Origin: Rhizobiaceae bacterium
GTDB lineage: Bacteria > Pseudomonadota > Alphaproteobacteria > Rhizobiales > Rhizobiaceae
Assembly (NCBI GenBank): GCA_019635775.1
Contig: JAHBYU010000001.1
Coordinates: forward strand, 868,001 to 932,000
Direction: 5' to 3'
Length of the DNA: 64,000 nt
Shown here: positions 32,506-41,450 of the stretch, piece after piece
How positions within the stretch are numbered: position 1 is the stretch's first letter
How the letters are laid out: every line of letters starts with the position of its first letter
Made by a program: the position numbers and the translations under genes
The notes under the pieces: generated by a model
The model's input: only the letters and a program-made list of their open reading frames with translations
The model's database searches: none
Told to the model about the DNA's origin: nothing

Positions 32506-33063
32506 ATGAGCGGGAAACAAGAAGCTAGTCCGGTTTCTTTCATGGCGTTTGTTTCGCGGCTGCCTCAGAAGGGAATGCAGATCAGGATCGAAGCCGACCA
32601 GGATCAAAGACAAAAGCTGGCGGAGGCGCATGGGTTGCTGGCGGTCGAGCGCTTTGCTGCGGAGCTTCATGTCGCACCCTGGAAGCGCAACGGCGTAAAG
32701 GTGTCCGGCAAGGTAGATGCTGATATCACCCAGCAATGCGTGGTGACGCTGGAGCCGGTCGAGGCCAAGATACGCGAAGATGTGCAGGGACTTTTCCTGC
32801 CCGATGATTCCAAGCTTGGAAGGCTTGGCTTCGAGGAAGGTGGCGAAATCCATCTCGATGCGGATGGCCCGGACAGCCCCGAGACTTTTTCTGGCGATAC
32901 CATCGACGTTGGCGCGCTTGCCGAAGAGTTCTTTGGCCTGGCGATCGACCCTTACCCAAAAAAGCCGGGAGTAGCGCTCCCCTTGCCCGGCGATGAGGAG
33001 ACGCCAGAAGAGCCGGAGGGACCCCTGCAGGAAAAGTTGCGTCACCTTCTTGGCAATGGCTAG
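32506..33063 (+). CDS. DUF177 (YceD-like) protein
   Basis: A 185-residue acidic protein of the YceD/DUF177 family with a QQCVVTLEPVEAKI segment (about residues 75-88) and an acidic proline-rich C-terminus. In many bacteria it precedes rpmF and the fatty-acid genes and is linked to 23S rRNA or ribosome maturation. Here rpmF is absent from between it and plsX. Confidence 0.85.
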   Translation: MSGKQEASPVSFMAFVSRLPQKGMQIRIEADQDQRQKLAEAHGLLAVERFAAELHVAPWKRNGVKVSGKVDADITQQCVVTLEPVEAKIREDVQGLFLPDDSKLGRLGFEEGGEIHLDADGPDSPETFSGDTIDVGALAEEFFGLAIDPYPKKPGVALPLPGDEETPEEPEGPLQEKLRHLLGNG

Positions 33064-33217
33064 CGCTACCCGACCAGATGTTTGCGGTTGTGTAGCAGAA
33101 GAAACTCGCTATTTTGCGCCAGCTTTTGGCTGCCGGTAAGCTGTTGCATGCCGCGAATGCGTCTATTGTCCCTCTAACCTCATCAACAGTACCGAAACTC
33201 AAACGGACTAAGGCTGC

Positions 33218-34282
33218 GTGATCAGAATCTCAATCGATGCGATGGGTGGCGACCACGGGCCTTCTGTGGTGATTCCCGGCTTGATGAAAGTCGCCGAAAG
33301 GCGTCCCGACGTCCGCTTCCTGCTTTACGGCAAGGTGGATGAGGTCCGCCCGATCCTCGAAAAATATCCAAAGGTCGCCGCGATCAGCGAACTCGTGCAT
33401 TGCGAGATAGCGGTCAGGATGGACGACAAGCCCAGCCAGGCGCTTCGTCACGGCCGCTGGAAGTCTTCCATGTGGAAGGCGATAGAAGCGGTGAAGGCCG
33501 GGCAGGCAGACTGTTGCATCTCAGCCGGGAACACCGGCGCGCTGATGGCGATGTCTAGGTTCTGCCTGCGCACGATGGCGACAATCGACCGGCCTGCGAT
33601 CGCCTCCATCTGGCCAACAATGCGGGGAGAGAGCATCGTTCTCGATGTCGGAGCTACGATTGGCGCCGATGCACACCAGCTTATCGATTTCGCCATCCTT
33701 GGCGCGGCCATGTCTCGTGCGCTCTTTGGTATCAACCGGCCAACCGTCGGATTGCTGAACGTCGGTGTCGAGGAAATCAAGGGGCAGGAAGAGGTCAAGG
33801 AAGCCGGCCAACTGTTGCGCGAGGCCGGTCTGATGTCCATGAGCTATCACGGCTTCGTGGAGGGTGACGACTTTGGAAAAGGCACCGTCGATGTCTTCGT
33901 CACCGAAGGCTTTGCCGGAAACATCGCCCTGAAGACTGCCGAGGGCACTGCCCGTTTCATCGGCGCCCTTCTGAAAGACGCGATGGAACGGACGACTATG
34001 GCGAAAATCGGCTACGTGTTCGCAAAGGGTGCGTTCGATCGGTTGCGCGAGAAAATGGACGTGCGAAAGGCCAATGGCGGCGTTTTCCTCGGGTTGAACG
34101 GCATTGTGGTGAAGAGCCACGGCGGGACCGACGATGAAGGTTTTGCCGCTGCGGTTGAACTTGGGTACGACATGGTCAGGAACGGTTTGCTGGACAGGAT
34201 CGAGGCCGACCTCGATCTTTTCCACGCACGGCATCCGAAGAAGATTGCGGCGCGGGCCGCCGAGGAAGACGACAAGGAATAA
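33218..34282 (+). CDS. plsX: phosphate acyltransferase PlsX
   Basis: A 354-residue enzyme making acyl phosphate from acyl-ACP for phospholipid synthesis. The start is GTG. The family signature [20 protein letters not shown] begins at residue 2, and [13 protein letters not shown] lies near residue 95. It is followed 6 bp later by fabH, the usual pairing. Confidence 0.96.
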   Translation: MIRISIDAMGGDHGPSVVIPGLMKVAERRPDVRFLLYGKVDEVRPILEKYPKVAAISELVHCEIAVRMDDKPSQALRHGRWKSSMWKAIEAVKAGQADCCISAGNTGALMAMSRFCLRTMATIDRPAIASIWPTMRGESIVLDVGATIGADAHQLIDFAILGAAMSRALFGINRPTVGLLNVGVEEIKGQEEVKEAGQLLREAGLMSMSYHGFVEGDDFGKGTVDVFVTEGFAGNIALKTAEGTARFIGALLKDAMERTTMAKIGYVFAKGAFDRLREKMDVRKANGGVFLGLNGIVVKSHGGTDDEGFAAAVELGYDMVRNGLLDRIEADLDLFHARHPKKIAARAAEEDDKE

Positions 34283-34288
34283 CCAATC

Positions 34289-35260
34289 TTGATCAGGTCT
34301 GTCGTTCGCGGGATCGGCTCCGCCCTGCCTCGCCGCATCATGAAGAATACGGATTTTGAGGGGATCGTTGAAACCTCAGACGAATGGATCGCGCAGCGAA
34401 CAGGTATTCGTCAGCGTCATATCGCTGCCGAAGACGAGACGACCGCGTCGCTGGGTGAGGCAGCAGCTCGCGCTGCCTTGCGCAACGCAGGTTTGACGCC
34501 CGACGACATCGATCTCGTTCTGGTCGCGACCTCAACGCCGAACAACACCTTTCCTGCAACCGCCGTCGACATCCAGAACCGGCTGGGGATGAGGCATGGT
34601 TTCGGTTTTGACATGCAGGCCGTTTGCTCGGGGTTTGTCTATGCCATCACGACGGCGGACCTTTACCTCAAAGGTGGTCTTGCCCGGCGGGTGCTGGTGA
34701 TCGGCGCGGAGACCTTTTCCAGGATACTGGACTGGACTGACCGAAGCACCTGCGTGCTTTTTGGCGATGGCGCAGGCGCCTTGGTGCTTGAGGCAGTTGA
34801 GAGTTCTGGGCAAGCAACCGATCGTGGGATCATTGCCGAGAGTCTTCGTTCTGACGGGGCACACAAGGACAAGCTGTTCGTCGACGGAGGACCAGGCACC
34901 ACCGGGACAGTCGGTCACCTTCGTATGGAAGGTCGCGAGGTTTTCAAGCACGCCGTCGGGATGGTCACGGATGTCATCGAGGACGTGTTCGCAAAGGCTG
35001 GCATGACCGCTGCGGACATCGACTGGTTCGTGCCCCATCAGGCCAACAAGCGGATCATAGACGCCTCGGCGAAGAAACTCGGCATTTCCGAGGAGAAGGT
35101 CGTGACGACGGTTCAGCTGCATGGCAACACGTCTGCAGCATCTGTTCCATTGGCCCTTTCTGTCGCGGTGGCCGACGGTCGCATCAAGAAAGGCGATCTT
35201 GTCCTCCTCGAGGCGATGGGTGGGGGCTTTACCTGGGGTGCGGTTCTGCTTCGCTGGTAG
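34289..35260 (+). CDS. fabH: beta-ketoacyl-ACP synthase III
   Basis: A 323-residue condensing enzyme that starts fatty-acid elongation. The catalytic triad is visible as Cys in [13 protein letters not shown] (about residue 113), His in PHQANKRI (about residue 250) and Asn in [12 protein letters not shown] (about residue 280). It uses the rare TTG start, supported by family length and the [16 protein letters not shown]-terminus. Confidence 0.96.
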   Translation: MIRSVVRGIGSALPRRIMKNTDFEGIVETSDEWIAQRTGIRQRHIAAEDETTASLGEAAARAALRNAGLTPDDIDLVLVATSTPNNTFPATAVDIQNRLGMRHGFGFDMQAVCSGFVYAITTADLYLKGGLARRVLVIGAETFSRILDWTDRSTCVLFGDGAGALVLEAVESSGQATDRGIIAESLRSDGAHKDKLFVDGGPGTTGTVGHLRMEGREVFKHAVGMVTDVIEDVFAKAGMTAADIDWFVPHQANKRIIDASAKKLGISEEKVVTTVQLHGNTSAASVPLALSVAVADGRIKKGDLVLLEAMGGGFTWGAVLLRW

Positions 35261-35419
35261 GATCGAGCTGAAACTTAGGCGGCATATCTGCCACACTCGG
35301 CGTGATCGCGACTTGACGTGACGGGTTCGGTCCTTGACCTAGTGTGGTCAATTCCCTAACGTTCTCGTGTTTGTAATAGTTTTTTTGTTTTTTGTACCGA
35401 GGGATGGTTGGACGGTCGC

Positions 35420-35740
35420 ATGGGAGGAAAGACACTTACTCGCGCCGACCTAGCCGAAGCTGTTTACCGGAAGGTAGGCCTTTCGCGAACCGAATCCGCG
35501 ACGCTGGTGGAATCAGTGCTCGATGAGATTTGTGAGGCGATAGTACGCGGCGAGACCGTCAAGCTATCATCGTTCGCCACCTTTCACGTGCGCTCCAAGA
35601 ATGAACGCATGGGTCGCAATCCCAAGACGGGGGAGGAGGTTCCTATCCTTCCCAGACGCGTTATGACCTTCAAGGCATCGAATGTGCTGAAGGATCGTAT
35701 CCTTAGAGCGCATCAAAACAGCAAGAAGGCTGCACGTTAG
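35420..35740 (+). CDS. ihfA: integration host factor subunit alpha
   Basis: A 106-residue DNA-bending protein of the HU/IHF family. The beta-arm region [20 protein letters not shown] (about residues 57-76) and the N-terminal [20 protein letters not shown] segment are diagnostic. A TTG start four codons upstream (35408) is also possible. It lies about 160 bp after fabH, so it probably has its own promoter in the AT-rich interval. Confidence 0.95.
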   Translation: MGGKTLTRADLAEAVYRKVGLSRTESATLVESVLDEICEAIVRGETVKLSSFATFHVRSKNERMGRNPKTGEEVPILPRRVMTFKASNVLKDRILRAHQNSKKAAR

Positions 35741-35851
35741 CGTCTGCCAGCCGGTGAATAAGCCGGAACCTGCCTCAGTCGTGCCTTGAAAGCGGACACA
35801 TAAACCGCTGGAATATGTAACGATTCGGACTTCGACTGACAGGGCTACGCC

Positions 35852-36391
35852 ATGGACAAGAGTCCAGATGCATTTCGTACGATAAGTGAAGTGGCTGAGG
35901 ATCTCGATCTGCCACAACATGTGTTGCGCTTTTGGGAAACGCGCTTTTCGCAAATCAAGCCGATGAAGCGCGGTGGCGGACGTCGCTATTACAGGCCGCA
36001 GGACGTGGATCTTATCAAGGGCATACGCCACATGCTCTACGATCAGGGTTATACGATCAAGGGCGTGCAGAAGCTTTTGCGCGAGAACGGCAATCAGTTT
36101 CTGATCGCCATCGGCAGCGGTGATCGCGCCGCGGTCGATGCAATTGCGCAGCGCAAGGTTGCGGAAGCTGTGCCCCTTACCCCCGCTGCCCAGCCCCGCC
36201 AGGGGGATGACGAGATGCTGGTTGGCGAAGCCAAGGCCAAGCCGAGACGCTTTTTCGGACTCGGAAAGCCGGACGACGATGGTCCAGTGCAGCCGGGCGA
36301 GGGCAAGCTTTCACGCGACAATCGGGCGCTGCTTCAGGAGGCGCTGTTCGACCTTCTCGAATGCAAGCGTCTGCTGGATCAGGTTAGATAG
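35852..36391 (+). CDS. MerR-family transcriptional regulator
   Basis: A 179-residue protein with an N-terminal MerR-type winged helix (about residues 10-78). Conserved features are [20 protein letters not shown] and [17 protein letters not shown]. The C-terminal half lacks metal-binding cysteines and is rich in charged residues. The merR gene after ihfA is conserved in Rhizobiales. It is the last core gene before the accessory region. Confidence 0.93.
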   Translation: MDKSPDAFRTISEVAEDLDLPQHVLRFWETRFSQIKPMKRGGGRRYYRPQDVDLIKGIRHMLYDQGYTIKGVQKLLRENGNQFLIAIGSGDRAAVDAIAQRKVAEAVPLTPAAQPRQGDDEMLVGEAKAKPRRFFGLGKPDDDGPVQPGEGKLSRDNRALLQEALFDLLECKRLLDQVR

Positions 36392-36742
36392 GCTTCCACT
36401 TCAGGCGTTTCGATGACGCGGAACGGCCGACCCAATTTCGCCCGTGAGCGAAATCACGAGGCGTACCAGTTCGTCCATAAATTCCGCTCCGGTCGTTGAT
36501 CCGGTTACCAGTTGGTATGTTCGCTGAATGGCAGGTCAGGATTGCAGTTGCTTCGGCTGGTTTGCGGCCGAGGCCGAGGCTGCGCGCTCGCTACGGATCC
36601 ATTGGCGCGAAACACTGTCCTATGGTCGGGACCAGACACTCGTTGCCGCATATTGGAGAAAAGGCGAGAGCGGACTGATGGCCGGTTGAGGCTTGGTTCT
36701 TGCCTTGCCTCTGGTTGTTCGCAAGGTGACCAGTGGCCACCG
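36392..36742. other. intergenic gap at the left edge of the accessory region
   Basis: A 351-bp interval after merR. It contains a weak 7-bp inverted repeat (36435-36454, ATTTCGC and complement) and one candidate small frame described separately. I see no tRNA, terminator with a T-run, or recognisable gene fragment. Confidence 0.5.
36527..36697 (+). CDS. possible 56-residue small protein
   Basis: A short open frame from ATG 36527 to TGA 36697 encoding a cysteine-containing N-terminus (GQDCSCFGWF) followed by a charged and aromatic part (RSLRIHWRETLSYGRDQTL). It has no clear ribosome-binding site. Support is limited to composition and to the lack of any other gene in the gap. I do not recognise it. 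Confidence 0.25.
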
Positions 36743-38515
36743 CTATCGTAGGCCGGCCTTCCGAAGTCCTTCGACAAACAGCTCAAGGTCCTCGGGGTAT
36801 TGGTTCGGGGGGACCTTTCTCCACCGATCAATGGTGAAGTTCGGGTGAACCTGCAGAAGAGCATCGGCGTGCTTCCTGGCTTCGGCAACATTGCCGAGTA
36901 ACGCATAGCTGGCAGCCATCAGCCTGTGACCTTCCGATGCGTCGCGCATCTTCTTCAGTGTCTGTATGGTCTTCTCGTATTCCCCGAGATGAAAATAGGC
37001 ATCGCCCAAATACCAGAGATAGTGGTCGGGATGATATGGGTTGAGGCGCATCGCCTGCTCGATCAGTTTGACAGAGCGTTCGGCCTGCCGAACGTAGACG
37101 AGACAATCGCCCATTTCCGCCAGCAGGTCGGCGTCGTTAGGATTTAGTTGCAGCGCGCGCTCGTATGCAGCAATCGCTGGTTCGTGCTCCTTCTTGTATA
37201 GGTGGGCGAGACCCATCTCGGAGTAGCCGCGCGCGTCGAGGTCGTCATGCTGAACGGCCAGATTTGCCAGGTTTAGCGCCTCGTTCAACGCACTTTCTGG
37301 ATCGTTGGTCCAGGCATACCGCCATTCGACGTTGAATGTTCGTGACATGGCTGCGTAGCTGCGCCCGTAGTTCGGGTCGAGATCACGCGCCTGTTCATAG
37401 AGGCGCCGGGCGTGCCAGTTGCTCTCCGGGCGGAAGCGGAAACTGAGATCCTGTCCACGAAGGATCAAGCCGTATGCATGCACGTTAGGGTGGTTTTGCG
37501 ATGTCAGTCGTCGTTTCTCGGCCATGTCGATATGCACTGCCAGCCGCGAAGCGGTCGTCGTCGTGACGTCGTCCTGAAAGGCGAAGATGTCCTCGATGCC
37601 ACCGTCGTAGCGCTCCGACCAGATCGTGTTCTCCGTCTGCGCCTCGATCAGGTCGACGGCGACGCGCAGCCTGTTGCCGGCACGCTGCAGACTGCCAGAC
37701 AGGAGATAACGCACCCCAAGCTGATTGCCTATTTCGCGGAGCGATTTCGTGTATGCGGTTACAGCGACACTCGAATGCCTTGCGATCACCATCAAATTGC
37801 GAAAGCGACACAGATTGGAAATGAGATCCGCAACGACGCCTTGGCATAGATGGAGGTCCGCAGGATCGCCGGAGACATTTTCGAGGGGAAGAACTGCCAG
37901 AGAACTGTCTGGTGTCGACTGCTTCAGGAGCGTAAGGGGCACAGCCGACACCGGCGAGGCGGGGACGTCAGGATGGGCGAGGTCGAAATCGACAACGAAG
38001 ACCTCGATTTCATCTTCGATATTCTTCAGCTTCTGCTTGCCGAGCGAGCGGAGAGAATATTCCGGCTGGGTGCGAACGAACTGTTGGACCGAACCGGAGA
38101 TGCATATGCCGCCTGGCGAAGCGAGGCTCTGAATGCGAGCGGCCATGTTTATGCCATGGCCGTAGACGCCGCTCTCTCCCGCGATCGTATCCCCGATCGT
38201 GATTCCGATCCTGTAAGTGACCGGTTCCTGACCGCCTGACCAGACAGCCTCGTGCGACATTTCCCGCTGCATCTCGACAGCAAAGTCGAGCGCTTGCGCC
38301 GCACTCGGAAAAAGGGCTACCAGCCCGTCGCCCGCTGTGTTCACGACCGACCCGCCATAATCGCCGGCGAGGCTGCGGATAAGGTTGAGCGTGCGCGTTA
38401 TCCGGACGACGGTTCCCGCTTCGTCATGGTCCATGAGGCGGCTGTAACCGTGCACGTCGGCATAGAGGATAGCCGACAGCTTTCGATTGAGCGTCTCGGT
38501 TCGGGCGATGACCAT
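36743..38515 (-). CDS. class III adenylate/guanylate cyclase with TolB-like and TPR domains
   Basis: A 590-residue protein. An N-terminal cyclase domain (about residues 10-180) shows LSAILYADVHGYSRLM with the metal-binding Asp, NTAGDGLVALFPS and YGHGINMAARIQ. A middle TolB/FlgO-like region (about 205-340; SLAVLPLENVSGD) and C-terminal tetratricopeptide repeats (about 400-580) follow. I chose ATG 38515 (AGGG upstream, typical family N-terminus) instead of the longer frame to 38677. Rhizobia have many such cyclases; signal and target are unknown. It is divergent from the GNAT gene. Confidence 0.88.
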   Translation of the reverse strand: MVIARTETLNRKLSAILYADVHGYSRLMDHDEAGTVVRITRTLNLIRSLAGDYGGSVVNTAGDGLVALFPSAAQALDFAVEMQREMSHEAVWSGGQEPVTYRIGITIGDTIAGESGVYGHGINMAARIQSLASPGGICISGSVQQFVRTQPEYSLRSLGKQKLKNIEDEIEVFVVDFDLAHPDVPASPVSAVPLTLLKQSTPDSSLAVLPLENVSGDPADLHLCQGVVADLISNLCRFRNLMVIARHSSVAVTAYTKSLREIGNQLGVRYLLSGSLQRAGNRLRVAVDLIEAQTENTIWSERYDGGIEDIFAFQDDVTTTTASRLAVHIDMAEKRRLTSQNHPNVHAYGLILRGQDLSFRFRPESNWHARRLYEQARDLDPNYGRSYAAMSRTFNVEWRYAWTNDPESALNEALNLANLAVQHDDLDARGYSEMGLAHLYKKEHEPAIAAYERALQLNPNDADLLAEMGDCLVYVRQAERSVKLIEQAMRLNPYHPDHYLWYLGDAYFHLGEYEKTIQTLKKMRDASEGHRLMAASYALLGNVAEARKHADALLQVHPNFTIDRWRKVPPNQYPEDLELFVEGLRKAGLR

Positions 38516-38668
38516 GGTCCCTTCATCCCGGCCTTCGCAGCCGCAAGCAAATGGCCGGAGAACACAGCATACCATGCAAACGCGGCTGTCGGCAGCCGAA
38601 AGAAAAGATTGCGCGGATTGTGGCAGGGGGATTTGGAGGTAGCTGAATTGAAAGTATAGTCGAGTTCC

Positions 38669-39121
38669 ATGAAGCAATGTCCGCGATTTGCGTTGAGGGG
38701 GGCCACACCCGAGGACTATCCGTTCGCCGAGTCGATCTACATCGACTCGATGCGGCCGCTCATGCTGCAGTTGGCCCGCTGGAACGAAGGGGAACGCCGG
38801 GCTACGCTACGCCGCTCATTCACGGCCGCCGACACCAACATCATCATCCTCGACGGGCGCGACATCGGCTGGATGCAGGTCACCGAGCGCGACACCGATT
38901 ACAATTTGGCGCAGTTGCAATTGCTCAACGACTATTGCGGCCTGGGCATCGGCACGCGCCTCATCGGGGAACTGCTCGATAAGGCCGCCAGCGAGAAAAG
39001 GACCGTCTCCCTGTCGGTCATTCGCGTCAATCGCGCAATTGGCCTCTACGTGCGGCTGGGCTTCCGCATCGTCGACCCCGAAGCGACACCGATCCTCGAC
39101 ATGGTATGGGGCGAGGGGTGA
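38669..39121 (+). CDS. GNAT-family N-acetyltransferase
   Basis: A 150-residue acetyltransferase with the acetyl-CoA pyrophosphate-binding motif CGLGIGTRLIGELL (about residues 90-103) and a C-terminal NRAIGLYVRLGFRIV segment. The substrate is unknown. It converges with the GMNAR-repeat gene, with only 8 bp between stops. It could be an accessory of the neighbouring YcaO operon, but opposite orientation argues against a shared transcript. Confidence 0.82.
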   Translation: MKQCPRFALRGATPEDYPFAESIYIDSMRPLMLQLARWNEGERRATLRRSFTAADTNIIILDGRDIGWMQVTERDTDYNLAQLQLLNDYCGLGIGTRLIGELLDKAASEKRTVSLSVIRVNRAIGLYVRLGFRIVDPEATPILDMVWGEG

Positions 39122-39129
39122 CCCTCGTC

Positions 39130-40020
39130 TCAGTCGCTATTGCCGCCGCCACGGGCGTTCATGCCGCGCGCGTTCATTCCCCTGGCATTCATTCCGCGAG
39201 CATTCATTCCCCTGGCGTTCATTCCGCGCGCGTTCATGCCCCTGGCATTCATGCCGGCGGCGGCGTCCATGCCACTGGGTCCACCAAGTTCGTATCCAAG
39301 CAACACGTCTTCGAACATGCCGGTATCGACATCCATCCTAACGGTGTAGTCAGACTTATCGTAGTACCAAACACGAAGGTCATCGCCGAAGTCAAAGTCC
39401 AGCGCTGCGACGCCGGTCAGTTCAGGCGTACGCGGCGCTCTTGCACGATTAGGGACGCTTCCACCTGCTTCCGACGCAAAGAATCCGAGGCCGTGAACAA
39501 GAAAGAGCGTCGGTCGTGGCAGATCATAGTAGGTTCCGTCGAAGCTAAAGCCATAGATACGGGCAAATCGAGCATCAGGTCCGAGCTGTTCTTCGAACTG
39601 TCTATTTTCGCCGCGCCGCCGGCGCGCTCCACGGCGCCTGTCGCGAGAACGTTTGAACGTGTCATTTCCCTCATATGTCCATCTTTCGAAACCTTGGCCA
39701 AGAGATTCGCGTTGGTTCAAAAGTGAAATTGTGTCGCCGACCTCAGCATCGATCTTTGTCCAATCGTTCTTCTTCACTCGGTAGATGCCGTCTACGATCG
39801 CCTTGTGCTCATCAGCTTTGCGCCTTTTCACGTTCAAGAGGACGAAATCGTTCTCAGTCAATTCCACGCCATTGAGGATTGGGAGGCCCTCAAGTTTCTT
39901 CGGGGCATCATTCAAGACACATCTGACTTTCCAGCTGCTGCCTCGATCTAGGATTGCTATATCTTCCAGTTCGACCCCAAAAAGAAGAATATTTGAGTAA
40001 CTAAAGATACTGTCAGCCAT
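39130..40020 (-). CDS. protein with C-terminal GMNAR heptad of pentapeptides; candidate YcaO/TfuA substrate
   Basis: A 296-residue protein with no recognised family. Residues 1-250 look globular, with a strongly basic patch (about 124-136) and an acidic, aromatic segment near 205-245. Residues 256-290 are seven perfect GMNAR pentapeptides, preceded by a degenerate copy (GMDAA at 250-254) and followed by GGGNSD. A GGAG site lies upstream of the ATG. It is the last gene of a four-gene minus-strand run after ycaO, tfuA and a metalloprotease gene (45-bp gap). The repeats fit a multi-core precursor or a modified protein tail; a long N-terminal leader would be unusual. The function is inferred from context. 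Confidence 0.75.
   Translation of the reverse strand: MADSIFSYSNILLFGVELEDIAILDRGSSWKVRCVLNDAPKKLEGLPILNGVELTENDFVLLNVKRRKADEHKAIVDGIYRVKKNDWTKIDAEVGDTISLLNQRESLGQGFERWTYEGNDTFKRSRDRRRGARRRRGENRQFEEQLGPDARFARIYGFSFDGTYYDLPRPTLFLVHGLGFFASEAGGSVPNRARAPRTPELTGVAALDFDFGDDLRVWYYDKSDYTVRMDVDTGMFEDVLLGYELGGPSGMDAAAGMNARGMNARGMNARGMNARGMNARGMNARGMNARGGGNSD
39151..39255 (-). repeat. seven 15-bp in-frame tandem repeats (GMNAR)
   Basis: Seven copies of a 15-bp unit encode GMNAR. The DNA copies are not identical. On the coding strand the Arg codon mostly alternates between AGG and CGC, giving a 30-bp higher-order period, and Gly, Asn and Ala codons also vary. The protein copies are perfectly identical. 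Synonymous divergence with an invariant peptide suggests selection on the amino-acid sequence. Confidence 0.97.
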
Positions 40021-40065
40021 TTTTTTCTCCAGATATTCTGAATTACCTGACGGCAGTGGCTCATT

Positions 40066-41382
40066 TTACCAATTCGTCATGTCGTCATCCGGCACGAACA
40101 CCCTCGGCAAGTCGAAGTGGCTGTGCCGTCCCGGCGGATGCAACCTTGGCCCGACACGCGCGGAGCCGATCGCCCGGCGCCTCAGATTGACGTCGATGAT
40201 GGTCCGCCAGCGTCCGCCGGTGATCATTCTGTCGACAGCGCGTAGGGTGTCGCCAACCGCGGCGTAGCTCAAATTGTCCGGCGAGAGCCGACGCCACGTC
40301 TCGGCGAGGAGCATGCCGAGCTCGTCGCGAGAGGCAACCAACGCCTCGCGAAATTCCTCCGGCGCGGCGGCATAGGCCTCGTCGAAGATCGGCTGGATGA
40401 TGCGGAAATAGTCGGGGCTGTCCTCGACCCTGTCGGAAAGGTCCTCCTGGTCCGCTGTGATCTGGCCGCGTGCCACAAGCTCCTCGTGGAAGAGGTCGAC
40501 AAAAATATCGAACACCGCACCGGTGAGCGGCTGGGCGAGGGCATGCTCGTCTTGCCAGCCGTGTGCGAAGTCGAGAAGGGATAGCGGGTTAGCGGCGAGC
40601 CTGATCTGGCTGTTTCCGGTCAGTTCAGCGATCCGGTTGACGAGATTGCGCGTGTAGAGATTGCCATGGCTGGCCTCCAGCAATTCGTCGATGACGGAAT
40701 CGAAATGCAGCGCGGCGACCAGCGCGGTCAGGTCGGCTGCGGATTCGTGGAAGCCGTAATATTCCGCACCGGCCGTTCCGGCATCGGGCACGCCGATGAC
40801 GGAATAGACGATGCAATGCCCGACTTCATGGGCAACCACGTCGAAGTTCAGGCTAAAGGGCTCGACAGCGCCGTCCGCAGCCCGGTGGATGCCCACCTCC
40901 AGAAAGCCGTAGCCCATGAAGGCGTTTTCCAGAAGGTTACGCTGGATGACCAGTTCCAGCCGATCAAGGTCGCGCCGGAAGTGCCACTCGATCGGATGGC
41001 CGAAATATTTCTCCCACACGTCCAGCGTGAAGCGCACCGAGCCGAACAGATGCGCGGCCTCGAATTCCGGGGCTTCCGGCGCGATGTGGTCGAAATGCCC
41101 GTCGATATCGGGCAGCGCGGGCGGGAATCTGTCACCCGGCCATGGTGGCATCAGGTAGATCGGATCGCCGCGAAAATCTTCGGCCAAGCCGTAGGCAAGC
41201 TGCTTGCCGATGGGATCAACAACATACATGCGATAGTCGCCGGGGCCGGGTCCGACTGAACCGGCGGGTGAAGACACGAAGACTGTCTCAGGTTTGCGAA
41301 AAGGCTTCAGGAATGGCGCCTGGGCAAACAGCCTGAAGCGCGTCCCGTCCTGGAATACGGTGCCTTCCCCTCCAACTGCCAC
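40066..41382 (-). CDS. gluzincin-type metalloprotease (HExxH), candidate maturation protease
   Basis: A 438-residue protein with a thermolysin-like zinc site: HEVGH at residues 185-189, with Glu213 in HESAAD as likely third ligand and Asp217 after it. The order HExxH then E-x3-D fits the M4 group, although overall similarity seems low. There is no signal peptide, which is unlike secreted M4 proteases and suggests intracellular action. The start is GTG with a GAGGACGAGC stretch upstream. It lies 68 bp after tfuA and 45 bp before the repeat-protein gene. I infer that it cleaves the repeat protein, or a leader, after modification. Confidence 0.7.
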   Translation of the reverse strand: MAVGGEGTVFQDGTRFRLFAQAPFLKPFRKPETVFVSSPAGSVGPGPGDYRMYVVDPIGKQLAYGLAEDFRGDPIYLMPPWPGDRFPPALPDIDGHFDHIAPEAPEFEAAHLFGSVRFTLDVWEKYFGHPIEWHFRRDLDRLELVIQRNLLENAFMGYGFLEVGIHRAADGAVEPFSLNFDVVAHEVGHCIVYSVIGVPDAGTAGAEYYGFHESAADLTALVAALHFDSVIDELLEASHGNLYTRNLVNRIAELTGNSQIRLAANPLSLLDFAHGWQDEHALAQPLTGAVFDIFVDLFHEELVARGQITADQEDLSDRVEDSPDYFRIIQPIFDEAYAAAPEEFREALVASRDELGMLLAETWRRLSPDNLSYAAVGDTLRAVDRMITGGRWRTIIDVNLRRRAIGSARVGPRLHPPGRHSHFDLPRVFVPDDDMTNW

Positions 41383-41450
41383 GCTCGTCCTCGCCTATCG
41401 ACTGAGGCATGCACGTCATGTTGGCCGCAACACATCGGCTGCAGGCAAAT

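Noticed and set aside
36505-36906. 133-codon minus-strand frame overlapping the cyclase gene end
   Set aside because: It overlaps the conserved TPR end of the cyclase gene in a different frame and has no motif or ribosome-binding site.
39151-39255. Pentapeptide-repeat protein (A(D/N)LxX) or CRISPR-like repeat
   Set aside because: The GMNAR unit does not fit the pentapeptide-repeat consensus, and the direct 15-bp units have no spacers.
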